Positions 15,352-22,943 of a DNA stretch of 24,458 nt are shown piece after piece. Each line of letters opens with the position of its first letter. Within the stretch, counting starts at the first letter, position 1. The translations under genes were made by a program, and so were the position numbers. The notes under the pieces are model-generated. The model saw nothing but the letters and a program-made list of their open reading frames with translations, was not told the DNA's origin and made no database searches. Source of the DNA: Bacillota bacterium (GTDB lineage Bacteria > Bacillota > Clostridia > Oscillospirales > Acutalibacteraceae); NCBI GenBank assembly GCA_029007015.1, contig JAQXHB010000072.1, positions 1 to 24,458 on the forward strand, given 5' to 3'.

Positions 15352-15891
15352 TTATTTGCTGAAAAGCGGCAACGGCTCAAGGAAAATTATGTCATCGCGG
15401 TCGGCGGCGTCACCCTCAGCCAATATTGAGCAGGATGCCGCAATATTGCCGCCGGCCTTTTCGGCCAGTTCCCTCACAGCCGTCAGCGACTCACCTGTGC
15501 TGATAACATCGTCCACTATAAGTACGCGTTTTCCGCGCAGCATATCGCAATCGTCCTCGCCCAAATAGAGCATTTGCACACTCTTGGTCGTAATCGACCT
15601 GACCGACACGCTGATGGGATTGCGCATATAAACCTTCGGCCCCTTGCGAGCCACTATGTATGGCTTGCCCGACTGACGCGACATCTCGTATGCCAGAGGA
15701 ATACTCTTGGCTTCAGGCGTGAGAATTACATCAAACTCAGGCGCCTTTTTGAGCAGTTCGGCAGAGGCGGCAACGGTCATCTCGACATCACCGAAAATGA
15801 TGAAAGCGGCAATATCAAGGGTATCGCTGACCGGAAACATAGGCAGTTCACGCTCAAGACCTGCGATTTTAATTTTATAGGTTGCTGACAT
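15352..15891 (-). CDS. Phosphoribosyltransferase, adenine PRTase-like
   Basis: This 179-aa type I phosphoribosyltransferase has a clear PRPP-binding loop, VLIVDDVISTGES (123-135), and an upstream region DVILTPEAKSIPLAYEMSRQSGKPYIVARK as in adenine PRTase and the PurR PRTase domain. There is no helix-turn-helix, so an enzyme is likelier than a PurR-type regulator. The purine specificity is not certain. The RBS decides the start: AAAGGA lies 8 nt before ATG 15891, while ATG 15900 overlaps it. It sits between a HIT protein and comEC, 36 nt after the former. Confidence 0.8.
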   Translation of the reverse strand: MSATYKIKIAGLERELPMFPVSDTLDIAAFIIFGDVEMTVAASAELLKKAPEFDVILTPEAKSIPLAYEMSRQSGKPYIVARKGPKVYMRNPISVSVRSITTKSVQMLYLGEDDCDMLRGKRVLIVDDVISTGESLTAVRELAEKAGGNIAASCSILAEGDAADRDDIIFLEPLPLFSK

Positions 15892-15927
15892 AAAAGACAT
15901 CCTTTCCCAATGTTTTATTTATGTTTA

Positions 15928-16266
15928 TCAGCCGGCCGGCCAAGCAAATTGGCGTCCGGCCATCATGTGAAAGTGAATGTGGCCGACCGACTGGCCGCCG
16001 TCCTCACCGCAGTTATTAACAATGCGAAAGCCGCGCTCAAGGTGCTCACTCTCGGCAATTTTGGCTGCCGCCTCAAACACCTTTGCCACCAAAAAACTGT
16101 TGAAACTGTTTATCTCGTTTGCCGAGGCAATGTGCTCCTTGGGCACGATGACGGCGTGAAAGGGCGCCTGCGGCTCAATATCCTTAAACGCAAGCACGAA
16201 CTCATCCTCGTAAATCTTGGACGACGAAATTTCGCCGTCGATAATCTTGCAAAACAGACAGTCCAT
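15928..16266 (-). CDS. HIT family nucleotide-binding hydrolase
   Basis: This 112-aa protein begins DCLFCKIIDGEI, typical of Hint-type HIT proteins, with a CxxC pair. The histidine triad is HIHFHMM (VGHIHFHMMAGR) near the C-terminus; the middle has FKDIEPQAPFHAVIVPKEH. Hint enzymes hydrolyse nucleoside phosphoramidates and adenylated compounds, including aminoacyl-AMP. Being directly downstream of alaS (11-nt gap) fits a clean-up role for alanyl-AMP, but that is inference. ATG 16266 has AGGTGG upstream; GTG 16281 is rejected because it would overlap the alaS stop without its own RBS. Confidence 0.93.
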   Translation of the reverse strand: MDCLFCKIIDGEISSSKIYEDEFVLAFKDIEPQAPFHAVIVPKEHIASANEINSFNSFLVAKVFEAAAKIAESEHLERGFRIVNNCGEDGGQSVGHIHFHMMAGRQFAWPAG

Positions 16267-16277
16267 TTTTATCCACC

Positions 16278-18908
16278 TCACTTAATCTGTGCGGCGGCCA
16301 AATCCTTGACGGACGCCAGTGCCGCATCAACCTTAGAGGCATCTTTACCGCCGGCCATTGCGCTGTCAGGCCGTCCGCCGCCGTTGCCTCCGCATATCTT
16401 TGCAACCTCGCGCACAAGGTTGCCGGCGTGCAGTCCGCGCTTCATGGCATCGGCACCGACCGCCGCCATGAGGGTAACCTTATCGCCGTTAACAGCCGAC
16501 AGCACGATGACTGCCGACGGATACTTGCTCTTGACCATATCACCGACCGAGCGCATGCCGTCGGTGTCGCTGTCCCAATATTTGGCGGCTATCACCTTTA
16601 TGCCGGCGATGTCGTCAGCGCCGCCGATGAGGCTGTCGATATTAGCCGAGCCAATCTTGGCGCTGAGTTGCTCAATTTTCACCTGATGCTGTTTATTTTC
16701 CTCCAGCAGAGCGGCAATGCGGTCAGCGAGTTCCTCCGGTTTACCTACCTTAGCGGTGGCGACCGCCTTTGACATGATGTCAGTGTAGCCGTCGATGAGT
16801 TTCAATACACCGGTGCCGGTCACCGCCTCGATTCGGCGGACGCCGGCGGCTACCGAGCCCTCGCTGACGATGCGGAACAAACCAATCTCGGCAGTATTGG
16901 CGACATGGGTGCCGCCGCACAGTTCGATGGAGTAGCCCTTGGCATTAACCACGCGAACACGCTCGCCGTACTTCTCACCGAACAGAGCCATTGCGCCCAT
17001 CGCCTTAGCCTCATCAATGGGCATTTCGCGGACATCGACCTCGGCGGCGGCCAATATGCTCTCGTTGACAAGGCGCTCCACCTGATGCACCTCGTCGGCC
17101 GTCAGTGCCGAGAAGTGGGTAAAGTCAAAGCGTACGCTGTCGGGGCCGACCAACTGGCCTGCCTGCTCAACATGGGTGCCGAGCACCTTGCGCAGAGCCG
17201 CCTGCAACAGATGCGCCGCCGTGTGGTTGCGCATCGTACTGCGGCGCGTCTCGCCGTTAACAGCGGTCGCGGCGCTGTCACCGACCTTGATAATTCCGCG
17301 CGACACGGTGCCAATGTGCATGAAAATGCCATTGGTTGTCTTGTTGGTGTCGCTGACAGTCACTTGTCCGTTAGCGCAGTCGACGGTGCCCACATCGCCC
17401 ACCTGACCGCCGCTCTCGGCGTAAAGGCAGGTTCTGTCAAGCACAAGAGCAACGCTGTCGCCCTCGACGGCGGCATCGACCGTTTCGCCATCCTTGACAA
17501 TTGCGATTATCTTGCCCTCGGCGTTAAATGAGCCGTAGCCGACAAATTCGGTCGGCTGTATGTCGGGCGGCAGAACTGCGCCGCTTTTCCACGCGTCGGC
17601 ACCGGCGTTCTTGCGGGCGGCGCGGGTCTCCTTGCGGTAATTTTCGTAAATTTTCTTAAACCCGTCAACATCAACCTTTATACCGCGGTCAGCCAGTATC
17701 TCGACGGTCAAATCAATCGGGAAGCCATATGTGTCCTGCAACTTGAAAGCGTCCTCGCCGGAGAGGGTATCGCCGCTGCCGGCTGCTATGAAGTTATCGA
17801 GCAGTTGCATGCCCTGGTCGATGGTCTTGCCGAAACTTTCTTCCTCAATTGAAATGACCTTTGAAATGAACTCCTGTTTCTCTCTCAGTTCAGGATATGC
17901 ACATTCGTTTTCGCCTATGACCACCTCCATGACTTCGCAGAGGAAGGAGCGGTCAATGCCGAGCAAGCGGCCATGGCGCGCGGCGCGGCGAAGCAGACGG
18001 CGCAGAACATAGCCGCGTCCGTTGTTGGAGGGCATAACACCGTCGCATACCATAAATGTGGCGGCGCGCACATGGTCGGTGACAACGCGGATTGAAATGT
18101 CGTTGTCGCTGTTTGCGCCGTACTGTTTGCCGGCAATCGCGCACACCTTATCCAAAATTTTGCGCACAGTGTCGACCTCAAACATGTTGTCGACCCCCTG
18201 CATTACACATGCCAGACGCTCCAGGCCCATGCCGGTGTCGATATTTTTCTGCGCAAGTTCCTCATATGTGCCGTCGCCCATGTTGTTGAACTGCGAAAAA
18301 ACATTGTTCCAAATTTCCATATATCGGTCGCAGTCGCATCCCGGACGGCAGCCGGGTGAGCCGCAGCCGTATTTCTCTCCGCGGTCAAAGTAGATTTCGG
18401 AGCAAGGTCCGCACGGGCCGGTGCCATGCTCCCAGAAATTGTCCTCCTTGCCCAGTTTAACGATGTGCTCCTCGGGCACGCCGATGACATCACGCCAGAT
18501 AGCATAAGCCTCGTCATCGCTCTCGTACACCGACGGCCAAAGCAGGTCGGCCGGTATTCCCAGACGCTCGGTCAAAAACTCCCAAGCCCACGGGATAGCC
18601 TCGTTCTTGAAATAATCACCGAAGGAAAAGTTGCCCAGCATCTCAAAATATGTGCCGTGGCGAGCTGTGTGACCCACCCGTTCCAAATCGGGCGTGCGAA
18701 TACACTTCTGGCAGGTTGTGACACGGCTTCTCGGCGGGGTTACCTCTCCGGTAAAGTACTTTTTCATCGGCGCCATACCCGAATTTATAAGCAGCAGGCT
18801 CTTGTCTCCTTGCGGGACCAGCGAGAAACTGCCCAGACGCAAATGGCCCTTTGACTCAAAGAATGACAGATACTCCTCGCGCAGTTGGTTTAATGACATC
18901 CATTCCAT
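16278..18908 (-). CDS. alaS: Alanyl-tRNA synthetase
   Basis: At 876 aa this is a full-length class II AlaRS that charges tRNA-Ala. The aminoacylation core has TCQKCIRTPDLERVGHTARH and GTYFEMLGNFSFGDYFK, followed by a tRNA-recognition region. The editing domain has intact zinc-site motifs, HTAAH and CGGTH, so mischarged Ser/Gly-tRNA should be cleared. The C-terminal C-Ala domain ends CGGNGGGRPDSAMAGGKDA, as usual. ATG 18908 has GGAGGT 6 nt upstream. A T-box leader and consensus promoter precede it, and it heads a run of six genes (alaS, HIT, PRTase, comEC, holA, rnmV). Confidence 0.99.
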   Translation of the reverse strand: MEWMSLNQLREEYLSFFESKGHLRLGSFSLVPQGDKSLLLINSGMAPMKKYFTGEVTPPRSRVTTCQKCIRTPDLERVGHTARHGTYFEMLGNFSFGDYFKNEAIPWAWEFLTERLGIPADLLWPSVYESDDEAYAIWRDVIGVPEEHIVKLGKEDNFWEHGTGPCGPCSEIYFDRGEKYGCGSPGCRPGCDCDRYMEIWNNVFSQFNNMGDGTYEELAQKNIDTGMGLERLACVMQGVDNMFEVDTVRKILDKVCAIAGKQYGANSDNDISIRVVTDHVRAATFMVCDGVMPSNNGRGYVLRRLLRRAARHGRLLGIDRSFLCEVMEVVIGENECAYPELREKQEFISKVISIEEESFGKTIDQGMQLLDNFIAAGSGDTLSGEDAFKLQDTYGFPIDLTVEILADRGIKVDVDGFKKIYENYRKETRAARKNAGADAWKSGAVLPPDIQPTEFVGYGSFNAEGKIIAIVKDGETVDAAVEGDSVALVLDRTCLYAESGGQVGDVGTVDCANGQVTVSDTNKTTNGIFMHIGTVSRGIIKVGDSAATAVNGETRRSTMRNHTAAHLLQAALRKVLGTHVEQAGQLVGPDSVRFDFTHFSALTADEVHQVERLVNESILAAAEVDVREMPIDEAKAMGAMALFGEKYGERVRVVNAKGYSIELCGGTHVANTAEIGLFRIVSEGSVAAGVRRIEAVTGTGVLKLIDGYTDIMSKAVATAKVGKPEELADRIAALLEENKQHQVKIEQLSAKIGSANIDSLIGGADDIAGIKVIAAKYWDSDTDGMRSVGDMVKSKYPSAVIVLSAVNGDKVTLMAAVGADAMKRGLHAGNLVREVAKICGGNGGGRPDSAMAGGKDASKVDAALASVKDLAAAQIK

Positions 18909-18928
18909 TTTTATACCTCCAAAAAATT

Positions 18929-19127
18929 AAAAAGTCCCCCGTCACCAAAATGGGACGGAGGACCGCGGTACCACCCAAATTGCCGGCAAAATGCCGACCT
19001 CTCATACTCCTTAACGCGGAGGGACGCCGCTGATTGGGCGGGGCCATAGGGGCGGCTCAACGCGAAGCATCACACAGCGCGCTTGCACCGAGCGCGCGCC
19101 TCTCTGCGGTGTAATCACTACGAATTT
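18929..19127 (-). ncRNA. T-box leader of alaS (tRNA-Ala-sensing)
   Basis: On the minus strand the hallmark T-box sequence TGGGTGGTACCGCGG is at 18977-18963, the site that pairs with the tRNA acceptor end. It overlaps a terminator: GTCCTCCGTC (18963-18954) pairs with GACGGGGGAC (18943-18934), followed by TTTTT (18933-18929). Upstream, stem I has an AGAGAG-like GA motif near 19102 and a GCGCGC hairpin. A candidate specifier codon GCU (Ala) is at 19068-19066, within GAUGCUUCG. Uncharged tRNA-Ala should favour read-through. The T-box and the terminator are certain by sequence; the exact specifier position and 5' boundary are my reading. Confidence 0.93.
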
Positions 19128-19154
19128 TCCCCTACCGTTGCCTTTTACACTCAT

Positions 19155-19183
19155 ATTATAATGTAAACGCTGTCGCTTGTCAA
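19155..19183 (-). promoter_or_regulatory. alaS: Consensus sigma-A promoter for the alaS operon
   Basis: A perfect TTGACA (19183-19178) and perfect TATAAT (19160-19155) are separated by 17 bp on the minus strand. The -35 overlaps the stop codon of the PBP gene (TGA at 19182-19180). Transcription would start near 19148, just before the T-box. Confidence 0.92.
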
Positions 19184-20757
19184 CCGATTTTTTCGCAAAT
19201 CATGTCTGCAATGCGCTTAAAAACCGGCGCGCAGTCAACCGAACCGGAGGTGCCGCCGTCGACCATCACGGTGACAACATATTTGGGCTCATCAGCAGGG
19301 AAAAATCCCGTAAACCACGAGTTGTCGATGATTTTGCCGTCTATCATCCAGCCGGTTTCGGCAGTGGCTGTTTTGCCGCCCGCCGTGCAGTTATCAGGCA
19401 TAGCGGCACGGCCGGTACCCGATGACACCACACTGCACATCATTTCGCGTATTTCGGCGGCCGTCTGACTGCTCATGGCTGTGTGTGTCTCCGACTTCCA
19501 AACCGATTTGCTTCCGTTTTTGTCGACGGTGTATTCGACAAGCGACGGAGTGTGATATTCTCCGCCGTTTGCAATAGCCTCGGTCATGGCGGCAATGTCA
19601 ATCGGCGAGAGCAGTAGTTCCCCCTGCCCAAACGAGAGATTAGCCAGCGCCGCCGGCTGACCGGTAACAGCGGCGCGCTCAGGCAGTTGTCCGCCCGATG
19701 AAACCACCCCCGCGGCCAGTTGCTTTTGCCGACCGAAGCGCAGTGCAAAGCACATGTCGATTATGCGGTCACCGCCGACCAATTTGCCCAGCGTTACAAA
19801 GTACGGGTTGCACGAATTGGACAAAGCGGATATCAAATCCTGTGCCCCGTGACCGGCGTGATTGTGGCAGTTGAACACATTGCCGCCGACAGTGATACTT
19901 CCGGTGCAGGTGTAGTCGATACTGCCGACGCCGGCCTCAAGTGCGGCCGCACAAACGCACAGTTTAAACACCGAGCCGACATTATATGCGGCCAGCGTCC
20001 GGTTTAAAAAGGGTGAATTATCCCCGTTTATGTCAGCCGCAATGTTGTTGGGTGAAAAGGACGGAACACTGCACATAGCGCGAATTTTGCCGCTGCCCAC
20101 CTCGCTGACAATAACGGCGCCCGTTGTCATGCTTTCAGATGTAATTTGTTCGACAATACGCTGTATATCAGTATCAATAGTAGTTACGAGCTGTGAGCGC
20201 GCCTGTAAATCGCCCGATACTGTGCTTTCAGCACCGCTGAGCACCCTGCCCGACGCATCGGCAGGATAGGTCACCTTGATTGTTTCATAGCCGCCGAGCA
20301 GTTGATCATATCCCGCCTCAAGCCCGTAAATGCCATTACCGGCGCTGTCAAGGTAGCCGACGGCATGCGCGGCCGTCTGCACCTCGGCATACCTCTGCGG
20401 TATTTCAAAGACATATGCGCCTTCTGCGGCAAAGTCGGCAGGCACCTCAGCAACTGCCGGCTTGCCGTCACCGAGCGTTTTGAGCACGGCGGCGTAATTA
20501 TCTCCCATTTTCGCCAGTTTTTGCATAGCATCGTTTGTGGGTGCAATGGCCGCCATAAATCGCACCTGAGCGCCGGTAATGGGGCGACTGCGGCAGTCAA
20601 GTATCTGTCCGCGCACAGAAGCAACCTCAACGCTGACAGTAGCACTGACAAGGTCGGTGCGTATATACCCGCCGGCGGCATATGAGCCCATGCGCACCGC
20701 GGCCGCCGCAAACATCATCATTATCGCCGTAAGCACCGCAATCATTCGCTTTTTCAC
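19180..20757 (-). CDS. Class B penicillin-binding protein (transpeptidase)
   Basis: This 525-aa protein has an N-terminal signal-anchor helix (about 5-28), a reduced N-terminal non-catalytic region (40-180), and a transpeptidase domain that cross-links peptidoglycan outside the membrane. Catalytic motifs: SVFK (S262-K265, acylation serine), SCN (S315-N317, in SNSCNPYF), and KTA (K462-A464, in GGKTATAETG), where KTG or KSG is usual. It resembles the FtsI/SpoVD/PbpA group without PASTA domains. The start is GTG 20757, with GGTGATGG just upstream. It lies 85 bp downstream of an M14 peptidase gene on the same strand; no convincing promoter was found between them, so co-transcription is possible. 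No terminator separates it from alaS. Confidence 0.92.
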   Translation of the reverse strand: MKKRMIAVLTAIMMMFAAAAVRMGSYAAGGYIRTDLVSATVSVEVASVRGQILDCRSRPITGAQVRFMAAIAPTNDAMQKLAKMGDNYAAVLKTLGDGKPAVAEVPADFAAEGAYVFEIPQRYAEVQTAAHAVGYLDSAGNGIYGLEAGYDQLLGGYETIKVTYPADASGRVLSGAESTVSGDLQARSQLVTTIDTDIQRIVEQITSESMTTGAVIVSEVGSGKIRAMCSVPSFSPNNIAADINGDNSPFLNRTLAAYNVGSVFKLCVCAAALEAGVGSIDYTCTGSITVGGNVFNCHNHAGHGAQDLISALSNSCNPYFVTLGKLVGGDRIIDMCFALRFGRQKQLAAGVVSSGGQLPERAAVTGQPAALANLSFGQGELLLSPIDIAAMTEAIANGGEYHTPSLVEYTVDKNGSKSVWKSETHTAMSSQTAAEIREMMCSVVSSGTGRAAMPDNCTAGGKTATAETGWMIDGKIIDNSWFTGFFPADEPKYVVTVMVDGGTSGSVDCAPVFKRIADMICEKIG

Positions 20758-20842
20758 TGTCCATCACCACGAATTTAGTTTTGCCTGCGGTGATGAAAAA
20801 TATTTAAAATCATATGTACTTTGCGGTCATAATCTGCTATAA

Positions 20843-21742
20843 TCACAGTATACACATGAGCGCCAACATCTCCTCGACCCTGTCGTATATGCTGTCGAGT
20901 TGGGCGGCCGGTAGCGGGTTTGTGCCGCGACCCAGTTCAACTGTAAAGGCAGGTCGGTGCAGTTTATCAATCACCCAGTCCTTAAAACCGCCGTGACTGG
21001 CCAGCCCGCTGGGTTGCTCCAGCGCATAGCCGCTCGACGCCGCAAACAGGTTTGCAAGTCGCCTGCTGCGCGGCGGTGTGTTGGCACCGTACGACCAGTA
21101 TATCACCTCGCCTTGCGAGTGAAATGCGGCCGATATGCCAAACGAGATTTGCTCACACAGGGTCACCAGCGCGGCTGTCTCCGGTTCGCTGTGTGGTCTC
21201 ATTCCGCCATATCTGCGCGCCGATGGGCCGTGTATTCCGGCATCCTGCTCCAGTTTTCGCAGGCGCTGCCATCCGGCATCAAAGTTGTGGTTTATATCAA
21301 CGCCGCGCGCGTTTGCGTCCCACCTTTCGGGATAGCCGCCGGCAATGCGCCGCACCTTGTCGGCAAATGCACCGGCGGTGTCGGCGCCATGCAGGGCTAT
21401 CTCACACCCATCGGGGTTTACGCGCGGTATTACCACCAGTTGACGCGTGCGCAGTATTTGGCGGGCATCAAATCCGGCAATATCCCGACCGTCAGAGGCG
21501 GCGCGGCACAGCCGCTCTACAAATCTGAGCACTACACTGCCGGTTATGCTCTCGCAGCCGTGAAATGCGGCGGCAAACAGAACGGCTCGTCCACTGCCGA
21601 GCGATAAACTGATAATATCCCGGCCGACAGCGCTCTTGCCGATTGACCCTGCGGACAAAAACGAATATGTGTCACACAGTTTTTGTGTGCAGTCGGCCAG
21701 CGCATTATAATCCAAATCGACTGATTTTATTATTTGCTCCAT
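20843..21742 (-). CDS. M14 family zinc carboxypeptidase (gamma-D-Glu-mDAP peptidase-like)
   Basis: This 299-aa metallopeptidase has all M14 active-site elements: zinc ligands H61 and E64 (AFHGCES) and H208 (AAFHSQG), NPDG at 109-112, R146/N151-N153 in RGVDINHNF, and catalytic E269 (FTVELG). The arrangement resembles gamma-D-glutamyl-meso-diaminopimelate peptidase I, which trims peptidoglycan stem peptides. No signal peptide, membrane helix or LysM domain is visible, so it is probably cytoplasmic, fitting cell-wall peptide recycling. The neighbour downstream is a PBP, which supports a wall link. The start is ATG 21742: AGGGGGT lies about 7 nt before it, but would directly abut ATG 21748. Confidence 0.9.
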   Translation of the reverse strand: MEQIIKSVDLDYNALADCTQKLCDTYSFLSAGSIGKSAVGRDIISLSLGSGRAVLFAAAFHGCESITGSVVLRFVERLCRAASDGRDIAGFDARQILRTRQLVVIPRVNPDGCEIALHGADTAGAFADKVRRIAGGYPERWDANARGVDINHNFDAGWQRLRKLEQDAGIHGPSARRYGGMRPHSEPETAALVTLCEQISFGISAAFHSQGEVIYWSYGANTPPRSRRLANLFAASSGYALEQPSGLASHGGFKDWVIDKLHRPAFTVELGRGTNPLPAAQLDSIYDRVEEMLALMCIL

Positions 21743-21774
21743 ATGCATACCCCCTACACAAAAGCATATGCATA
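21740..21774. repeat. Pair of palindromic 10-mers between the M14 and Nudix genes
   Basis: CATATGCATA occurs at 21740-21749 and again at 21765-21774, 25 bp apart. The second lies in a perfect palindrome ATATGCATAT (21766-21775). The first overlaps the M14 start codon. The divergent gap is only about 66 bp, and no consensus promoter is seen in it, so an operator role is possible but unproven. Confidence 0.45.
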
Positions 21775-21808
21775 TTGGGACAGTTCAATGATACAACGGA
21801 GGATAAAA

Positions 21809-22351
21809 ATGGAACTGAAAGAAACTCAAACTTCATCGGAGTACAAATTTAACGGCCGCGTAATAAATCTGCGGTATGACCATGTCACACTGCCCAACGG
21901 CGCCGACGCCACCCGTGAGATAGTTGAGCACAACGGTGGTGTGTGCGTCATCGCCGTTGATGATGAAAACTGCATTACGCTCGTACGGCAATACCGCCAT
22001 CCATACCGCACGACCGTGCTGGAGGTGCCGGCGGGCAAACTTGAAATGGGCGAAAATCCGCTCGAATGCGGCAAGCGCGAACTGCGTGAGGAGGTTGGCC
22101 TGACGGCAGATAGATATGTTGATTTGGGGCAGTTGTACCCATCGCCCGGCTACACAGAGGAGATAATTCACCTATTTATGGCCACCGGACTTACTGCTAC
22201 CGACACCGACCCTGACGATGACGAGTTTCTGGAAACGGTGCGCATGCCCCTTTCAGAGGCGGTCAAAATGGTGCTCGACGGCAGTATTAAGGATGCAAAA
22301 ACTCAGGTTGCGGTGCTCAAGGCGAGCATACTTCTTAAGGAGGACAGATAA
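21809..22351 (+). CDS. nudF: ADP-ribose pyrophosphatase (Nudix hydrolase)
   Basis: This 180-aa enzyme splits ADP-ribose and related nucleotide sugars into AMP and sugar phosphate. The Nudix box is complete, GKLEMGENPLECGKRELREEVGL-like (G-x5-E-x7-REUxEExGU), and the N-terminal LRYDHVTLPNGADATREIVEH and SPGYTEEIIHLF match B. subtilis NudF. ATG 21809 has ACGGAGG 7 nt upstream; a longer in-frame ORF to 21734 lacks an RBS and covers the divergent control region. Its stop and the next gene's start share one base (TAATG), so the two are translationally coupled. Confidence 0.93.
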   Translation: MELKETQTSSEYKFNGRVINLRYDHVTLPNGADATREIVEHNGGVCVIAVDDENCITLVRQYRHPYRTTVLEVPAGKLEMGENPLECGKRELREEVGLTADRYVDLGQLYPSPGYTEEIIHLFMATGLTATDTDPDDDEFLETVRMPLSEAVKMVLDGSIKDAKTQVAVLKASILLKEDR

Positions 22352-22866
22352 TGAAACCGAGACAAATCGCTCTGCTTATCACATGCGCGGCAGTTATTAT
22401 GACGGCGGCGTCATGCGGTAAGGACGACAAATCTAACGATACCTCATCCGACTCAAGCAGTGCATGGTACAATCCCTACGACACCGCAGTGACGATGGAG
22501 ATTGAAGACGACTATGCGCTGGTCGTCAGTCAGGCCATGACCGAAAACATCAAAAAATACGCACAGGCGGTTGACGAAACCTCCATGAGTGAAATTGAAA
22601 CAATTGAAAAATCGCTGACTCAGTACGCCGGCGGAAGCAGTGAAATCAGCGTTTACATCAATTCTCTGCGCAAACTTTACCACTGTCTGCACGGGTTTTA
22701 CACCTTCAACAGCACCGAGCAGATGCTTGATACAGCCATTGCCGATATCAGCACCGCATACACCGCAATGACCAAGCAAAACCAAGCGACATTCTATAAG
22801 CCCGACGAAAAAGACATTCGCAGTGCCGCCGCAAAAATCTCTGCCTTTGCCGAAAACGCGAAATAG
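22351..22866 (+). CDS. Putative lipoprotein of unknown function
   Basis: This 171-aa protein has a basic N-terminus, a hydrophobic segment and a lipobox-like MTAASC with Cys at about 22, so export and lipidation are likely (the -3 residue is Ala rather than Leu, making the lipobox weak). A Ser/Asp-rich linker (about 25-38) is followed by a mostly helical region (48-171) with no recognised domain. It starts at the last base of nudF (TAATG) with AAGGAGG upstream, so it is expressed with nudF; any functional link is unknown. A terminator follows directly. Confidence 0.75.
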   Translation: MKPRQIALLITCAAVIMTAASCGKDDKSNDTSSDSSSAWYNPYDTAVTMEIEDDYALVVSQAMTENIKKYAQAVDETSMSEIETIEKSLTQYAGGSSEISVYINSLRKLYHCLHGFYTFNSTEQMLDTAIADISTAYTAMTKQNQATFYKPDEKDIRSAAAKISAFAENAK

Positions 22867-22878
22867 TTCAGTTCAGCA

Positions 22879-22917
22879 AAATGCCCTGCTGCCGAAATAA
22901 TCGGCAACAGGGCATTT
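22879..22917. terminator. Bidirectional terminator after the lipoprotein gene
   Basis: AAATGCCCTG (22879-22888) pairs with CAGGGCATTT (22908-22917), with an inner GCCGA/TCGGC stem. The plus strand continues ATTTTTAC; the minus strand TTTTGC. It also lies 27 bp beyond the stop of the phosphoglucomutase gene on minus. Confidence 0.88.
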
Positions 22918-22943
22918 ATTTTTACTCAAAAGTCAGCCGGATA

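Noticed and set aside
15910..16686. 258-aa plus-strand ORF
   Set aside because: It is antisense to the HIT gene and the 3' end of alaS, with no RBS and no domain.
20957..21607. 216-aa plus-strand ORF
   Set aside because: It mirrors the M14 gene; the reverse strand of GC-rich codons gives open frames throughout this window.
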